Made by a program: the position numbers and the translations under genes. Positions 18,883 to 31,103 of a DNA stretch of 64,000 nucleotides are shown here, in pieces. Each line of letters opens with the position of its first letter. Within the stretch, counting starts at the first letter, position 1. The DNA lies in the NCBI GenBank assembly GCA_021827995.1, contig JAKATK010000004.1, positions 37,931-101,930 on the forward strand. Reading direction: 5' to 3'. This stretch comes from Microcaldota archaeon. Lineage in GTDB: Archaea; Micrarchaeota; Micrarchaeia; Micrarchaeales; Micrarchaeaceae. The notes under the pieces were generated by a model. That model was given only the letters and a program-made list of their open reading frames with translations. It was not told the DNA's origin and did no database searches.

Positions 18883-19815
18883 CTATATTATCCCTATAGA
18901 TGGCGCATTACCTGAATACGGCACCGTGCCGATAGTCAAGTAAGCAAATGGGCCTTCGCAAACCTCGTTCGTAGTAAAGACGGATAACAAGTATGTGCCG
19001 GGTAGCGTGGTGAGTGCAACAGCTATCGTAAGGTTGGTGTAAGCGATGTTATTTGAATATACTAACTCGGACTTTGGGCTAAATGAGATATTTATGCCCA
19101 AATGCGAATAGTTGTCGAAACTGATGTTCAGGAATTCTGGCGGGCGAGGCCCCGGACCACTATAACAAGTGCCGGGGTAGCATGCTTTATATGCTATTAG
19201 TTTGGTTGTGCCGATTTGCAGTCCATTCGGCAGCGCAACATAGGTGTCGTTCGCAAGCGCTAGTGTAGTCCCATTAGGGAATGTAACCATTGTACCCTTG
19301 ACAATCCGTATATGCGACTCGGTATCCAGTACAGATTTCCGGCCATCAAAATAGATAATTGTATTATTGGAGTACCGTGTAAAGGATATATTAAACTGTG
19401 TAACATTTTCCTTCACTATTCTATGCGAATTATGGATGAGGTAGAACCCATTTGTTACGTTTAAACTTGCAGTGCCATTCGGCACTTCAAAAATCATCGC
19501 AGAAATCTTATACGTTATTGTGCCGGTATGACCAGGCGCAATCACAAAATCTTGGAAGTTGTTAGTTTGGTTATGTGTTAAGTTGTATATACCGATGTTT
19601 GCCGCACTGCTATACTTAACAGAGCTTACTACCTGTCCTTTAAATAAAAGCGGACAAAGCTCGGAGGTAGGCACGTTAGCCGGTACGATCTCCTGCGCCT
19701 GGCCACCCCGCCCCAACTGCGGGCTACCTTGCCCAAACAACGTGTAAGATACTATAATCACTGCCGCAACCGCTACCGCGACCACCGCATACATGTAAGC
19801 CCGCTTCTTCATCAT
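18883..19815 (-). CDS. Membrane-anchored extracellular protein, unknown function
   Basis: 310 residues: N-terminal anchor (MYAVVAVAVAAVIIVSYTLF, residues 7-26), then an extracellular part with many N-glycosylation sequons (NLT, NQT, NGT, NVT, NIS, NNT, NDT) and beta-type sequence. Four cysteines include a close pair (CYPGTC). Visibly more AT-rich than its neighbours, which hints at a different origin or relaxed selection. No known domain recognised. Confidence 0.7.
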   Translation of the reverse strand: MMKKRAYMYAVVAVAVAAVIIVSYTLFGQGSPQLGRGGQAQEIVPANVPTSELCPLLFKGQVVSSVKYSSAANIGIYNLTHNQTNNFQDFVIAPGHTGTITYKISAMIFEVPNGTASLNVTNGFYLIHNSHRIVKENVTQFNISFTRYSNNTIIYFDGRKSVLDTESHIRIVKGTMVTFPNGTTLALANDTYVALPNGLQIGTTKLIAYKACYPGTCYSGPGPRPPEFLNISFDNYSHLGINISFSPKSELVYSNNIAYTNLTIAVALTTLPGTYLLSVFTTNEVCEGPFAYLTIGTVPYSGNAPSIGII

Positions 19816-20013
19816 ACCACTTTCACTTCACTGGAACCCATAAAAGCGTTGCGGGGGGGGCGTGTAGTCGGATAAACAATGCCATTGCTACCGTTACCAA
19901 AATTATGTCGCTGTACAACTACTTAGCATTAACGACCAGGCCGTCTAGGACGATCAGCACCGAGGATTTCGGGCAGTGCCCTTCCGGGCTGGGCGTTGGC
20001 AACACCGCCCGCT

Positions 20014-21210
20014 TCAAACAATCCGCACCCTAGTTCCGTAGCAGTCGAGGAACTGCTGCTGCATGAGTTGACGTAGCCGCTGCATCTCATGCTCGACCGT
20101 ACCGGCACGCTGCTGCGCCTCCTCCCGGCTGCGCTCCACGGCCTTGGCCTGCGCCTCGCTGCTCTTGGCCGACGATTCCGCGCGTTCCAGCTCGGTTATG
20201 CCGGCCGAAATGCGCGCGGCCGCTTCCCTAGCGAGCCTGTGCTCATCGAGAAGCCTGAACAGCGAGCCGTCCTTTATCGCGTCGACAGAACCCAATACGC
20301 GCTCCATGCTCTTCACCTGCATCTTGCCCGCGTCGACCTCAGCGCCCATCTTCTTCACCGCTTCGAGCAGGTCCGAACGTGACTCTTTATCGACAAGAGT
20401 CGAGGTCGGCTTCGTTATGTACTCGAGCAGCCTGGATTTTTTCACCTGCGAATGCGCGTACTTCCTGGCTGGGCGCTCCAGCGGCAGAAGTATTGCGGCA
20501 ATCTCCTTCTCCAGGTTCGATGCGTGGTCTACAACATCTTTCAGTGCGGCCCTCTCGGCTGCGAGCTTGGCAGCCAAGTCGGAGTTCTCCGGCTTCTGCA
20601 TTGCCAGATTGGCCACTGGTGCAGCTGATGCCGCGTTGAGCGCGGCCAGCTCTAGTGTAAGGATCTTGAGCTTCTCTATCTCGTCCGACAGGCTGGCGTA
20701 ATCCTCGTAATCTGGTTCATGCGCTGCTATCACTCTCTTCAGCGATACGTTCGCGCGCTCTATCGTGGTGAAGGCCCGCCTGAGACGTTCTATATCGTTC
20801 GAGTACGCCGTGAGGACTAGGCCGAACTGGCCGTTTGCATGCAATACTTCGCCTATGAAAGCCTCGAGCTCCTCTTGCTCCACCTTGTAACGACTGTAGA
20901 CGTTTGCGTCGTCCGCGCGCTTTTCATGCTTCGCCAGGAGCGCGCGCATCGACTTGATATAGGCGGACTTGCTCTCCTTCACGAATGACGCGCTGGCGTT
21001 TGGGGTGTACTCCAGGTCTGGCTCCGCAGTCAGCGAACCAAAGCTCTCGCACGCGCTGGCGAAATCGGCCTTGTACCGCGAAGCCCGCTCCAGCAACTCA
21101 GAGCACTCGCCGGCAAAGCCAGCCATCTTCGCGTCGAAGCGCTCCTGCAGGTAACCTGCCAGTTGGTCTATGCTCAGGGTGATTTCAGCGGCCGGTTTCC
21201 TGAAGAGCAT
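20014..21210 (-). CDS. Coiled-coil protein, unknown function
   Basis: 398 residues, almost entirely charged helix with heptad-like spacing (for example EELEAFIGEVLHANGQF, LAAKLAAERAALKDVV, ITELERAESSAKSSEA). The C-terminal third is Gln/Glu/Arg-rich and ends in a short non-helical tail (FLDCYGTRVRIV). No ATPase motif, so it is not an SMC itself. An upstream TTG would add seven residues, but ATG 21210 with a TATA-like AGCTTATCAA about 30 bp upstream fits better. Could be a structural or scaffolding protein. Confidence 0.7.
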   Translation of the reverse strand: MLFRKPAAEITLSIDQLAGYLQERFDAKMAGFAGECSELLERASRYKADFASACESFGSLTAEPDLEYTPNASASFVKESKSAYIKSMRALLAKHEKRADDANVYSRYKVEQEELEAFIGEVLHANGQFGLVLTAYSNDIERLRRAFTTIERANVSLKRVIAAHEPDYEDYASLSDEIEKLKILTLELAALNAASAAPVANLAMQKPENSDLAAKLAAERAALKDVVDHASNLEKEIAAILLPLERPARKYAHSQVKKSRLLEYITKPTSTLVDKESRSDLLEAVKKMGAEVDAGKMQVKSMERVLGSVDAIKDGSLFRLLDEHRLAREAAARISAGITELERAESSAKSSEAQAKAVERSREEAQQRAGTVEHEMQRLRQLMQQQFLDCYGTRVRIV

Positions 21211-21374
21211 GCAACCGTAAATGCATGCCAATCAAGATTGATAAGCTTTTGCCGGCGCGTACAGTAATCGCTATTATGCGCAGGGCGCACTAACCTCAAA
21301 TGCAGTAAAAGGTGCTATAAGGATCGATAGGTTGCTTTTAATAAATCAGAAACGCTTATAGACGCTGTGGTGGC

Positions 21375-21905
21375 ATGGCGGTAGTGAGCGATGAGTGGTT
21401 CGTGGCGCACATCCAAGGCATAAAGACGTGGATGCGCGTGATATTCGGCGTCGTGTGGGGCATAGACGGCGCGCTAAAGTTCGCGCCCGGCATGGCTGAC
21501 AGCTTCACGAGCATGATATCAAACGCGGCGGCCGGCCAGCCGGCCTGGCTCGGCGGCTGGTTTGCCTTCTGGTCCAGCGCAGTCGCATCGAACGCCGCCT
21601 TCTTCGTCTACCTTATTGGCACACTCGAGTTAGCTCTGGCGTTCGCGCTCATCTTCGGCTTCGTGCGAAAGATCGCGTACTTAGGGGGCTTCGTGCTGAG
21701 CTTCTTTATATGGGCCGTGCCCGAAGGCTTCGGCGGCCCGTACGGTCCTGGCTCGACCGATATAGGCACCGGCATAATATACGCGCTCGTCTTCGTCTGC
21801 CTAGCGGTCTTCAACGCGGCATTCGGGTCGAGCAGGTACAGCATAGACCATCTCATCGAGGCGCACTGGCCAAAGTGGGCCGTGATAGCCGAGATAAAGC
21901 GTTAG
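21375..21905 (+). CDS. DoxX / DoxD-family membrane protein
   Basis: 176 residues, four predicted membrane helices. The motif RVIFGVVWGIDGALKFAPGM and the helix LIGTLELALAFALIFGFVRKIAYLGG match the DoxX family. DoxD is a subunit of thiosulfate:quinone oxidoreductase in thermoacidophiles, whereas most DoxX relatives have unclear redox or stress roles. No DoxA-like partner is adjacent, so the specific function is open. A TATA-like CGCTTATAG (21352-21360) precedes ATG 21375. Confidence 0.82.
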   Translation: MAVVSDEWFVAHIQGIKTWMRVIFGVVWGIDGALKFAPGMADSFTSMISNAAAGQPAWLGGWFAFWSSAVASNAAFFVYLIGTLELALAFALIFGFVRKIAYLGGFVLSFFIWAVPEGFGGPYGPGSTDIGTGIIYALVFVCLAVFNAAFGSSRYSIDHLIEAHWPKWAVIAEIKR

Positions 21906-22062
21906 CTGCATGCACGCAGCAGCTTTGACGAGACCGGCGCGCCAGAGGGCAACATCTTTAAGTATTTTGATATGTAATCATGCTCTGCCGTTTTGACACG
22001 GGAATCAGCGCGATCAGAAGTCGCCGTCAGATGATGCGCACCGCTATCGGGGTGCTCTGTTA

Positions 22063-24847
<2,785 letters not shown>

Positions 24848-24928
24848 GCGCTCTGGCCCGCGCGGCCGGCATCCGACAGGCCATGGCATAGGTTAAAAAA
24901 CCTGGACTGACCATGCTTTATCGATTAC

Positions 24929-25156
24929 ATGATTAACGTACTACTGCAGCTGGCCGGCAATGCAAATGCAATAGTAGGTACCAGCCAAAGCCTGATTTCG
25001 GTGGTGACCGGCTACCTGTCCGGCTTCTCGCCGGTGCTGATGATCATAGCCGGCCTGGTCCTGTGGCTCGTGGGCAAGCGGGTCGTGGAGATAGTGGCGA
25101 TAATCCTCGTCATCTACGGCATAGTCAGCCTGGCGCCCATGCTGCTGCACATATAG
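24929..25156 (+). CDS. Small two-helix membrane protein, unknown function
   Basis: 75 residues: a short N-terminal region, then two strong hydrophobic helices (FSPVLMIIAGLVLWLVG and VVEIVAIILVIYGIVSLAPMLL) around GKRVV. TTAAAAAAC (24894-24902) gives a TATA box 25-35 bp upstream of ATG 24929, so it has its own promoter. A GC-rich inverted repeat follows the stop. Confidence 0.65.
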   Translation: MINVLLQLAGNANAIVGTSQSLISVVTGYLSGFSPVLMIIAGLVLWLVGKRVVEIVAIILVIYGIVSLAPMLLHI

Positions 25157-25166
25157 TTTCGGCGTG

Positions 25167-25208
25167 GTGACGCGCGCAGGCGATTTGCGCGGTTCTGTTG
25201 CGCGTCAC
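25167..25208. terminator. GC-rich inverted repeat after the small membrane protein gene
   Basis: Perfect 9-bp arms GTGACGCGC (25167-25175) and GCGCGTCAC (25200-25208) with a 24-nt loop, 10 bp after the stop at 25156. No T-run follows, so it may be an mRNA 3'-end structure or a protein-binding site rather than a classical terminator. Confidence 0.35.
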
Positions 25209-25539
25209 GTGTTTTGTGCGTCCGGCGCGTATGCGAAACCGTTGCTGCCGCTCATTACGAGTTAGTTGCCGCAGTCCATTGCAGCAGCTGACAGTATCTG
25301 GTTTACCACAGCGCTGATTGTATCGGCGAAATCGACGCTGTCAATAGTGCTGGATGAGCCGGGACTATCACGGCAGCGGTATGCACATAACCATTACTGT
25401 ATATCGAAGCACAGTGTAGCGCGATGCATATGGCACTCGTGTTGTTATGGACGGTGCCAATCCGTATTGGTACCTAACTTCGCCAAACGACATTCGTTCC
25501 TCTAATTCTGCTGCGTAACTTAGTTCGCCAAATACGATT
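25209..25539. other. Non-coding stretch left of the IS wrecks
   Basis: No convincing gene. A 79-codon TTG-started plus-strand frame (25266-25505) has no family resemblance. Base composition is lower in GC than flanking genes, consistent with decaying mobile DNA, but I cannot align it to either nearby IS type. Confidence 0.4.
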
Positions 25540-25880
25540 TACCTGCGCAGGTCCAAGTCTTTTGTACCGTATTTTTTCAGAAAGTCGCCAAAAATCGCGC
25601 GCATCTGGGCAGAAATGTTACTGACAACGGTGAAGCTGAAGGCATTTCGCAGCTTTACGATGGTAACTGTCAAATTTATCAAATTTTTTGAGGAGTTTCA
25701 CGTTCCTGTCGATGGAAATCTCCGCTGAAATCAGTGTCAGAGTTTCTGTGGATTTCGCAAGGAAGGAAAGGAACACGATACCGATTATCACACCTCGGCG
25801 GTTCAGTGCCTTATTGGCCCCGACTCAATGCCTTCCTTAAGGCTCCTTATGAATTTCTCGGCACTGTCCCTGTTTTTGTA
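25540..25880 (-). pseudogene. Decayed transposase C-terminus, IS1634/IS4-like
   Basis: Read on the minus strand in shifting frames, this gives YKNRDSAEKFIRSLKEG, then after a stop VIIGIVFLSFLAKSTETLTL, then IFGDFLKKYGTKDLDL. The pattern Y-x-x-R-D-x-x-E-K-x-F-R-x-L-K followed by a hydrophobic helix is the C-terminal part of IS1634/IS4-type DDE transposases, the Glu being catalytic. At least two frame breaks and stops make it non-functional. Lies against a remnant of a different IS. Confidence 0.6.
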
Positions 25881-26251
25881 TGTGTACAATGTTTGCTCTA
25901 GGCCAATATCCACCGAGGTGAACGGCAGGGACCATTACGACTCGGAGACGCAGAAGGACGAAGATTACTGGACCAGACGGTTAGTCGAGCAGACGAATTC
26001 TGTGTTGGATATGTCGTACAACCTCACAAGCCACAGGATGAGGAGCATTTTGCGGATCACTGCGCACGCATTCTCCTCCCTCAGCGCGAACCTCATAGAA
26101 CGCTTCATTGACTGATGACAAAATTTTAACCTTGGGAGATGCACGGGTTTCCCTTAGTGGTAACTAGGTGCCGTAAAGTGGACGGTGACACGCAACCTTA
26201 TGGCGCGGTTATAACTCTGCGGATGTTAGGTACAAGATTTTCAGTGTCCTA
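25880..26251 (+). mobile_element. Right-end remnant of the insertion sequence found intact at 38952-40145
   Basis: Matches the right 350 bp of the 38952 copy, including the transposase C-terminus (RRLVEQTNSVLDMSYNLTSHRM), the shared 3' non-coding part (GGAGATGCACGGGTTTCCC) and the terminal repeat ATTTTCAGTGTCCTA (26237-26251). The transposase end reads in one uninterrupted frame here (25897-26115), which shows the frame expected in the intact copy. The terminal repeat ends 4 bp before the stop codon of the glycine-rich surface protein gene. Confidence 0.85.
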
Positions 26252-26255
26252 TATA

Positions 26256-27500
26256 TTAGGGTGCTATTGGAGGCGATGCTCCATATGCGTATATGTAGAC
26301 GTATCCACCCCCTCCTGCGCCGCCGCCGCCATTTTGGTTGTACCAGCCCCCTCCTGCGCCGCCGCCGCCGCCGCCACCGGTACTACCGTTCGCGCCGCCA
26401 GCGCCGTAGTTCCCTGATGCAGGCACGCCACCAGCGCCGCCGAAGCCGCTACTAATGTTGCCACCGTAGCCTCCTCCGCCGCCGCCGGCTCCGGAGTTGC
26501 ACCCGCCGCCTCCGCCGGCACCGCCGCCTACGCCGTCTGCGCCGTTGCCGCCGGCGATACCATAACCGCAGGTTCCGCTGCCGCCTCCGCCGCCCGTAGC
26601 GATAACGGTGTTGCTACTGCATCCTGTGCAAGCGTTACCATGAGCCAGTATTATGACGCCGCCTCCTCCGCCGCCGCCTCCGATACCGCTTCTGACTCCG
26701 CTAGCGCCGCCGCCGCCGAAGCCGCCGGCGTTTATAGCACCGCCGTTGTCAATATTTTGGGCTTGAATGTATATCCCATAACCGCCCGCGCCGCCGGCGC
26801 CGCTGTTTGGGGCGCTAGCAGAGGTGCCTTCCCCACCAGCCAAATAAGTCGGGTTAGAAATCGCGTTGGATATAATCGCATTGACAGTTGCAGAAGTTAT
26901 CGCGTTGGTTCCACTTCCGCCTGCGCCGTTGCAACTGCCGGCTCCTACGCCGCAGCTACCGCCTGAGCCGCCAATGCCAGCATCACCGCTATAACCTCCG
27001 GTATTTATAGTTCCTGAATTGCTGAATGTGCCACCGGCGATAAATCCGTAACCGTTCGACTCTACCGTTACACCGGCATCTATGCTTATCTTGCCCGTAG
27101 TAACTATATCGCCGTTGAGCTGCGTGCTCTCATTGAAGACGACATCGTCCTTGCCGGAGTAGTTCGATGGGTTGTACACAGTCCTGCCCGCTATGACCTT
27201 CTTCGCGCTGTTGTTTAGTGCGTTGCTCAGGCCATTCTGCGCCTGCGGTGGCGCTTTCGCCGACACGTTAAGCAGCACGCTTATATGCTTGGTAACCGCG
27301 TTCTGCGCATTGGCAGTCTGATTCGGGTTGTTTATGAATCCGCAGTTCAGCGTTATTGTGGCCCCGTTCTGTTGGGTATTAGGGCAGTTGCTGTTGTTCG
27401 CAGAACTTTGGCCCTGTACAATGCTAACGCCGGTTATAGCCGCTACAAATACTGTGACCAGTATTAGAGATACAATCGGCCCGTAGTTTCTACTTCCCAT
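26256..27500 (-). CDS. Glycine-rich secreted surface protein with a single beta-helix-like module
   Basis: 414 residues: N-terminal signal or anchor helix (YGPIVSLILVTVFVAAITGVSIVQG), a 60-residue linker, then the module seen in the 32686 and 48345 genes: NPSNYSG ... LNGDIVTTGKISIDAGVTVESNGYGFIAGGTF, followed by long Gly/Ser/Ala-rich repeats with YGIYIQA, and the C-terminal signature SPPIAP. Lacks the pilin-type leader of its relatives. Start ATG 27500 (MGSRNYG) is chosen over an upstream extension because GTTTATACC (27522-27530) lies about 25 bp before it. Probably a cell-surface structural or adhesion protein. Confidence 0.8.
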   Translation of the reverse strand: MGSRNYGPIVSLILVTVFVAAITGVSIVQGQSSANNSNCPNTQQNGATITLNCGFINNPNQTANAQNAVTKHISVLLNVSAKAPPQAQNGLSNALNNSAKKVIAGRTVYNPSNYSGKDDVVFNESTQLNGDIVTTGKISIDAGVTVESNGYGFIAGGTFSNSGTINTGGYSGDAGIGGSGGSCGVGAGSCNGAGGSGTNAITSATVNAIISNAISNPTYLAGGEGTSASAPNSGAGGAGGYGIYIQAQNIDNGGAINAGGFGGGGASGVRSGIGGGGGGGGVIILAHGNACTGCSSNTVIATGGGGGSGTCGYGIAGGNGADGVGGGAGGGGGCNSGAGGGGGGYGGNISSGFGGAGGVPASGNYGAGGANGSTGGGGGGGAGGGWYNQNGGGGAGGGGYVYIYAYGASPPIAP

Positions 27501-27605
27501 CGGATTACCTAAGACAGAATTGTGGTATAAACGTTTAAAATGCTTACAGACATCACCAACCAAGCCGGATGCCCGGCAGGTGGCAGGTTATTCGTGCAAC
27601 GCGGC

Positions 27606-28664
27606 TCAGAAGAGGCTGCGCACGTTGCCGACTATCGTCTGGTAGGCCTCGCATGCAGTCCACTGCGCAGGTTCGCTGCCGGTCTTTATCGCATCGCGGA
27701 CCTCCTGCGCTGCCTGGTTCTTTAGCAGCGGGCCCAGCGAGTACGACGTGTCGCGTATGTTGCCCAGCTTCTTGTCCCACATTATCGACGGGTATACGTT
27801 GCCGTAGCTGTCCATGAAGACCGATGCCTCGAGGCTCCTGCTCCTCATCGGCTGTTTGCCGGTCTTCGCATAGAGTATGAGTCTCTTCATGTACGCGTTC
27901 TCGACAAAAGGTATGATGCCCAGCCTGCGCTCCCTCTTCTCAAGTATGCCGGCGATCTCGCCCACAACGATTTGGTCGTTGGCCTTTATGTCGAGATCCG
28001 CATTCCCATAGTAATTGGTCGATATTTGCGCGAGGTTTATGTGGAAGTCGTTGCGGCGCAGGTCCGGTATGTCCTGCTTGACCATCTCGAACGTCTTCTC
28101 GAATTGGCCCTGGTTGTACTTGTTCAGCGTGTAGCCGAACACGAAGAAGAGGTTTGGATATTCCTTCTGCAGCGCCTTGAGCCTCCTGGCCATGTCTATC
28201 ACCTTGTCGTAGTTGCCGGGTATGCCCCTGATTTTGTCGTGCAGCTCGCGGTAGCCGTCCAGGCTCAGCGTTACGGCGACCCTGGGTATGCCGAGGTTTA
28301 GTATGTTCCTGAGTTTCGCTACCACCTTGTCGTGGTTCACGAGAGAATTTGTGGGCATGGTAAGTATGTACAGGCGCTTGCAGCTCTCCTTGAAGGCCCT
28401 CGCTATCTCGTCTATGTCCTCCCTGAGGAAGGGCTCGCCCCCGGTGAGCTCCACCCACTTGAAGTAGTTATTCTTCTGGGCGAACTGCTTGACCTCGTCC
28501 AGTGTGAGCTCGCCCTTCGGCCTGAACTGCCATATGTTGCAGAAAACGCACCTGCTCTGGCACCAATAGGTTATGGCATAGTTGAGCTTGTACGGCCTGT
28601 CCAGTGTTGTCACGTTGGACTTGAGCGCGGTGAGGCCGAGGCCCATGAGCTTGCCTAGAGTCAT
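27606..28664 (-). CDS. Radical SAM protein
   Basis: 352 residues. The [4Fe-4S]/SAM motif is CQSRCVFC (Cys35, 39, 42); GGEPFLRED and the repeat pattern of the partial TIM barrel follow. The C-terminus resembles the post-barrel part of MoaA/PqqE/SPASM-type proteins (SVFMDSYGNVYPSIMWDKKLGNIRD) but holds only one cysteine, so an auxiliary cluster is unlikely. Substrate unknown. The frame is open 36 codons further upstream, but ATG 28664 (MTLGKLMGL) precedes all conserved sequence. Lies among surface-protein genes, so a role in modifying a surface product is possible but unproven. Confidence 0.85.
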   Translation of the reverse strand: MTLGKLMGLGLTALKSNVTTLDRPYKLNYAITYWCQSRCVFCNIWQFRPKGELTLDEVKQFAQKNNYFKWVELTGGEPFLREDIDEIARAFKESCKRLYILTMPTNSLVNHDKVVAKLRNILNLGIPRVAVTLSLDGYRELHDKIRGIPGNYDKVIDMARRLKALQKEYPNLFFVFGYTLNKYNQGQFEKTFEMVKQDIPDLRRNDFHINLAQISTNYYGNADLDIKANDQIVVGEIAGILEKRERRLGIIPFVENAYMKRLILYAKTGKQPMRSRSLEASVFMDSYGNVYPSIMWDKKLGNIRDTSYSLGPLLKNQAAQEVRDAIKTGSEPAQWTACEAYQTIVGNVRSLF

Positions 28665-28856
28665 AGAACCATTATGTGCCGATCGTTCGGGTAAACGTTT
28701 ACATCTGATATAGGGGCTGCACGATATATTTATTTGTTCTAGTTCGTTAACCCTGCTACTAGATTCGCGCACTCCCGATTTATTTGCTGCGAAACATGAT
28801 TTATTAGCGGGGCCGGTTTCGCTGGCGGCAATACCATTCGCTTTCTGCTGCAGCGC

Positions 28857-30161
28857 TCATGTGGCCACCGCGCGGCCAGAGGCGCTTGCAGCGGAATCTC
28901 CGAGCACCAAGACACTGTATTTGTTGCCGGTTATCGGGAGCACGAGGCCGGTACGGTTCTGGATCTGCAAGCCAGATGTGCTCAGGTTGGTCACCATGCC
29001 CAGCTTTATCACGCCGCTGAAGCTTAGGTTAGCGACCGCGCCAGGTGCGAGCCCATAGCCGTAGTACGGGGTTGTGCTGTTGGGCCGCCTGAACAGAAAC
29101 ATGTGGTTGTACGGCAGCTCCAGCGAGCCGTTCACATCGACGTAGAGGTCCAGCACCCCGTGGTACGAGTGCTCGAACGAGACGGCAGCTGCTGCATCCG
29201 GAACTGTGCCGGTAGAGCAATTTGACAGCGAAAGCCGGTTGCACTGCTCGACCGCACCGATGTCGGTGGCGTTGAACATGTTACCATAGACCTGCACGAA
29301 TCTGAGCTCTGCAGGCGAAGCGCCGTTGTTCTTCACTGCTACCGATATGTGGGTGACATTGCCAGAGCTCGACATCGACGCGCGCAGAACCGATATGTTC
29401 GCGCGCAACTGCTCCAGCCTCTGCATCGCAACTGCGCTAAGCAGGGTATTGGCGCCCAGGACCGATGCGCTGGAATTCTGGGCAGGTATCGCCGTAGCGA
29501 TTGGAAACGAGGTTATCATGAAGCCGACATACCTGGGCGAGTAGACCTGCACCACTGCCGGCGACAGGTCCACCAGTATTCCTGTGTTAGATGGATAGCG
29601 AATAGCTGCGGTGTAGTTGGGTTCCGACGCGCCCATCACGTAGGACTCGTTTCCTATCGAGAGCAGCGACGGGCCTATGGAGAACTGTATCGAGCCTACC
29701 AGAGCGCCGTTAGAGAGGTTGACGAGCGCGACTGTCTGCGCGGTGCCGGATAGGTTGAGTAGGTTCATGGTGCCTCTGCCGGTCACGTTTACGAAGCTGG
29801 ATGTGCCGTTGGCCAAGAGCTCGTGCAGCTTTATATGAGTGTAGTTTATGTGGAGAAGGGTCGTGCCATTAGGGGCGTGTAGTTGATCGGTGAACTCGAC
29901 GATGAATGGGACGCGGCCGCCTCGGGTTGGTTGCGTCGTTATCATAGATGTGGTAGCGCTCGACGCGGCCGCGCACGGGTAGGCGCACCCTGCCGGTTGC
30001 ACAGGGATCTGGCTAAGCGATACCGCGATGACAACGAGGGCTATGGCAGCTACGGCCAGCGTTATTACCAGCGCGATTTTTTGGCCTGTTCTGATCTGCT
30101 CGCCGTTGCTGGCGATGCGTTGCGCAGCCCGGCGACCCCTACCCATTACCCGCTTCGCCAT
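28857..30161 (-). CDS. Membrane-anchored extracellular protein, possibly DUF4382-like
   Basis: 434 residues: a basic cytoplasmic start, one membrane helix (ALVITLAVAAIALVVIAVSL), then an extracellular region rich in N-glycosylation sequons. The segment GRVPFIVEFTDQLHAPNGTTLLHINYTHIKLHEL (described here by its ends at residues about 80 and 115) has the strand pattern of DUF4382 proteins. Four cysteines in two spaced pairs. No enzyme motif. It follows mosA on the same strand after about 85 bp, but a TATA-like GATAAATCG suggests its own promoter. Confidence 0.7.
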   Translation of the reverse strand: MAKRVMGRGRRAAQRIASNGEQIRTGQKIALVITLAVAAIALVVIAVSLSQIPVQPAGCAYPCAAASSATTSMITTQPTRGGRVPFIVEFTDQLHAPNGTTLLHINYTHIKLHELLANGTSSFVNVTGRGTMNLLNLSGTAQTVALVNLSNGALVGSIQFSIGPSLLSIGNESYVMGASEPNYTAAIRYPSNTGILVDLSPAVVQVYSPRYVGFMITSFPIATAIPAQNSSASVLGANTLLSAVAMQRLEQLRANISVLRASMSSSGNVTHISVAVKNNGASPAELRFVQVYGNMFNATDIGAVEQCNRLSLSNCSTGTVPDAAAAVSFEHSYHGVLDLYVDVNGSLELPYNHMFLFRRPNSTTPYYGYGLAPGAVANLSFSGVIKLGMVTNLSTSGLQIQNRTGLVLPITGNKYSVLVLGDSAASASGRAVAT

Positions 30162-30248
30162 GCAAAACTACCAATTCGATTGCTTCGCAGGTAAGCGATT
30201 TATCACTTGCGCTTCCTGGGGTAACGGCACGCCGCACCGGAACGCTGC

Positions 30249-31103
30249 TCAACCCTTCGTTATGACGGTGCCGGCATTCTCGCCGTTGAGCGCTGCGGTG
30301 AGGCGGCCGCGCTTCAGGCCGTTGACTATCAGTATGCGCTTGACCAGCCTTGACGAAGTCAACGCCTTTATTACATCGTAGTCTATGCACGACGTCTTTG
30401 GGCCGCTCTTCAGCAGCTCGCGCGCGCCCGCGCTCTTTATCAGGCGGGCACGGCTGTCCTGCCTGGGATCGGCCGTGAGCAGGCCATCGACGTCCCTCAC
30501 GTATATGAGGTCGCTCACCCCGCAGGTGTCGGCGAAGAGGAAGGCGCCCATGTCCGCTCCGGTCTGCGGCGTGACAGAACCGGTCGGCGAGGGCTGCTCC
30601 CAGAGGTCGTACGGTGGCACGGAGTTGAAGACCGCTCCATGGGATATCTCAAGCACAGCAGGCAGCATGCGAACCATCTCTGCATGGGTCAGCTCCGCGA
30701 TGCCGTCCGGAGCCAGGAGCGCGCCGAGTATGTGCGAGTTGAGCTCGGTGTCGAGGCGCCGCAGCTCGGCCAGAACGCCGGTGGGCAGGCCCAGATCCTC
30801 TCCGACAGCGATTACGTGTCGCGCGCGCTTGCCAGAGCCGGCGGCGACGACCATCTTGTGTGCCTTGAGGTTGGACCTTATCTCCTCTATGACCGGCATG
30901 AGCGTGACGACGCCGCCGTCTATCAGCTTGCCGCCTATCTGCACCACTGAAGCATCAGGCAGCAGAAGCCTGAGCTCCGCTTCGGAGCTGCGCTTCACGC
31001 GCTCGCTGAGCAGAGACTCTCGCATGAACTTTGACTGGACGTGCCTGGAGCTGCCGCTCTGCAGGAAGTCCTGGCCTTTACGCGTAGATGACAGTGCCAA
31101 CAT
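30249..31103 (-). CDS. mosA: Molybdenum/tungsten storage protein alpha-subunit homologue (MosA-like)
   Basis: 284 residues, amino-acid-kinase fold. It shows LPDASVVQIGGKLIDGG, AAGSGKRARHVIAVGEDLGLPTGVL, GAFLFADTCGVSDLIYV, DVDGLLTADP and ILIVNGLKRGRLTAAL, an arrangement I recall from MosA of Azotobacter. MosA/MosB assemble into an (alpha-beta)3 cage that stores about a hundred Mo or W atoms as polyoxometalates using ATP. The His-rich stretch I recall after PPY in Azotobacter MosA is here DLWEQP, so cluster chemistry may differ. A GTG at 31109 is an alternative start. Overlaps the upstream mosB gene, indicating a coupled pair. Confidence 0.82.
   Translation of the reverse strand: MLALSSTRKGQDFLQSGSSRHVQSKFMRESLLSERVKRSSEAELRLLLPDASVVQIGGKLIDGGVVTLMPVIEEIRSNLKAHKMVVAAGSGKRARHVIAVGEDLGLPTGVLAELRRLDTELNSHILGALLAPDGIAELTHAEMVRMLPAVLEISHGAVFNSVPPYDLWEQPSPTGSVTPQTGADMGAFLFADTCGVSDLIYVRDVDGLLTADPRQDSRARLIKSAGARELLKSGPKTSCIDYDVIKALTSSRLVKRILIVNGLKRGRLTAALNGENAGTVITKG

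Noticed and set aside
25266..25505. 79-codon frame left of the IS wrecks
   Set aside because: TTG start, no likeness to any family, in decayed DNA.
26261..26970. Tandem GCC/CCG-rich repeats that could suggest a repeat array or CRISPR
   Set aside because: They are degenerate glycine codons on the minus strand of a surface-protein gene, with no constant repeat-spacer spacing.
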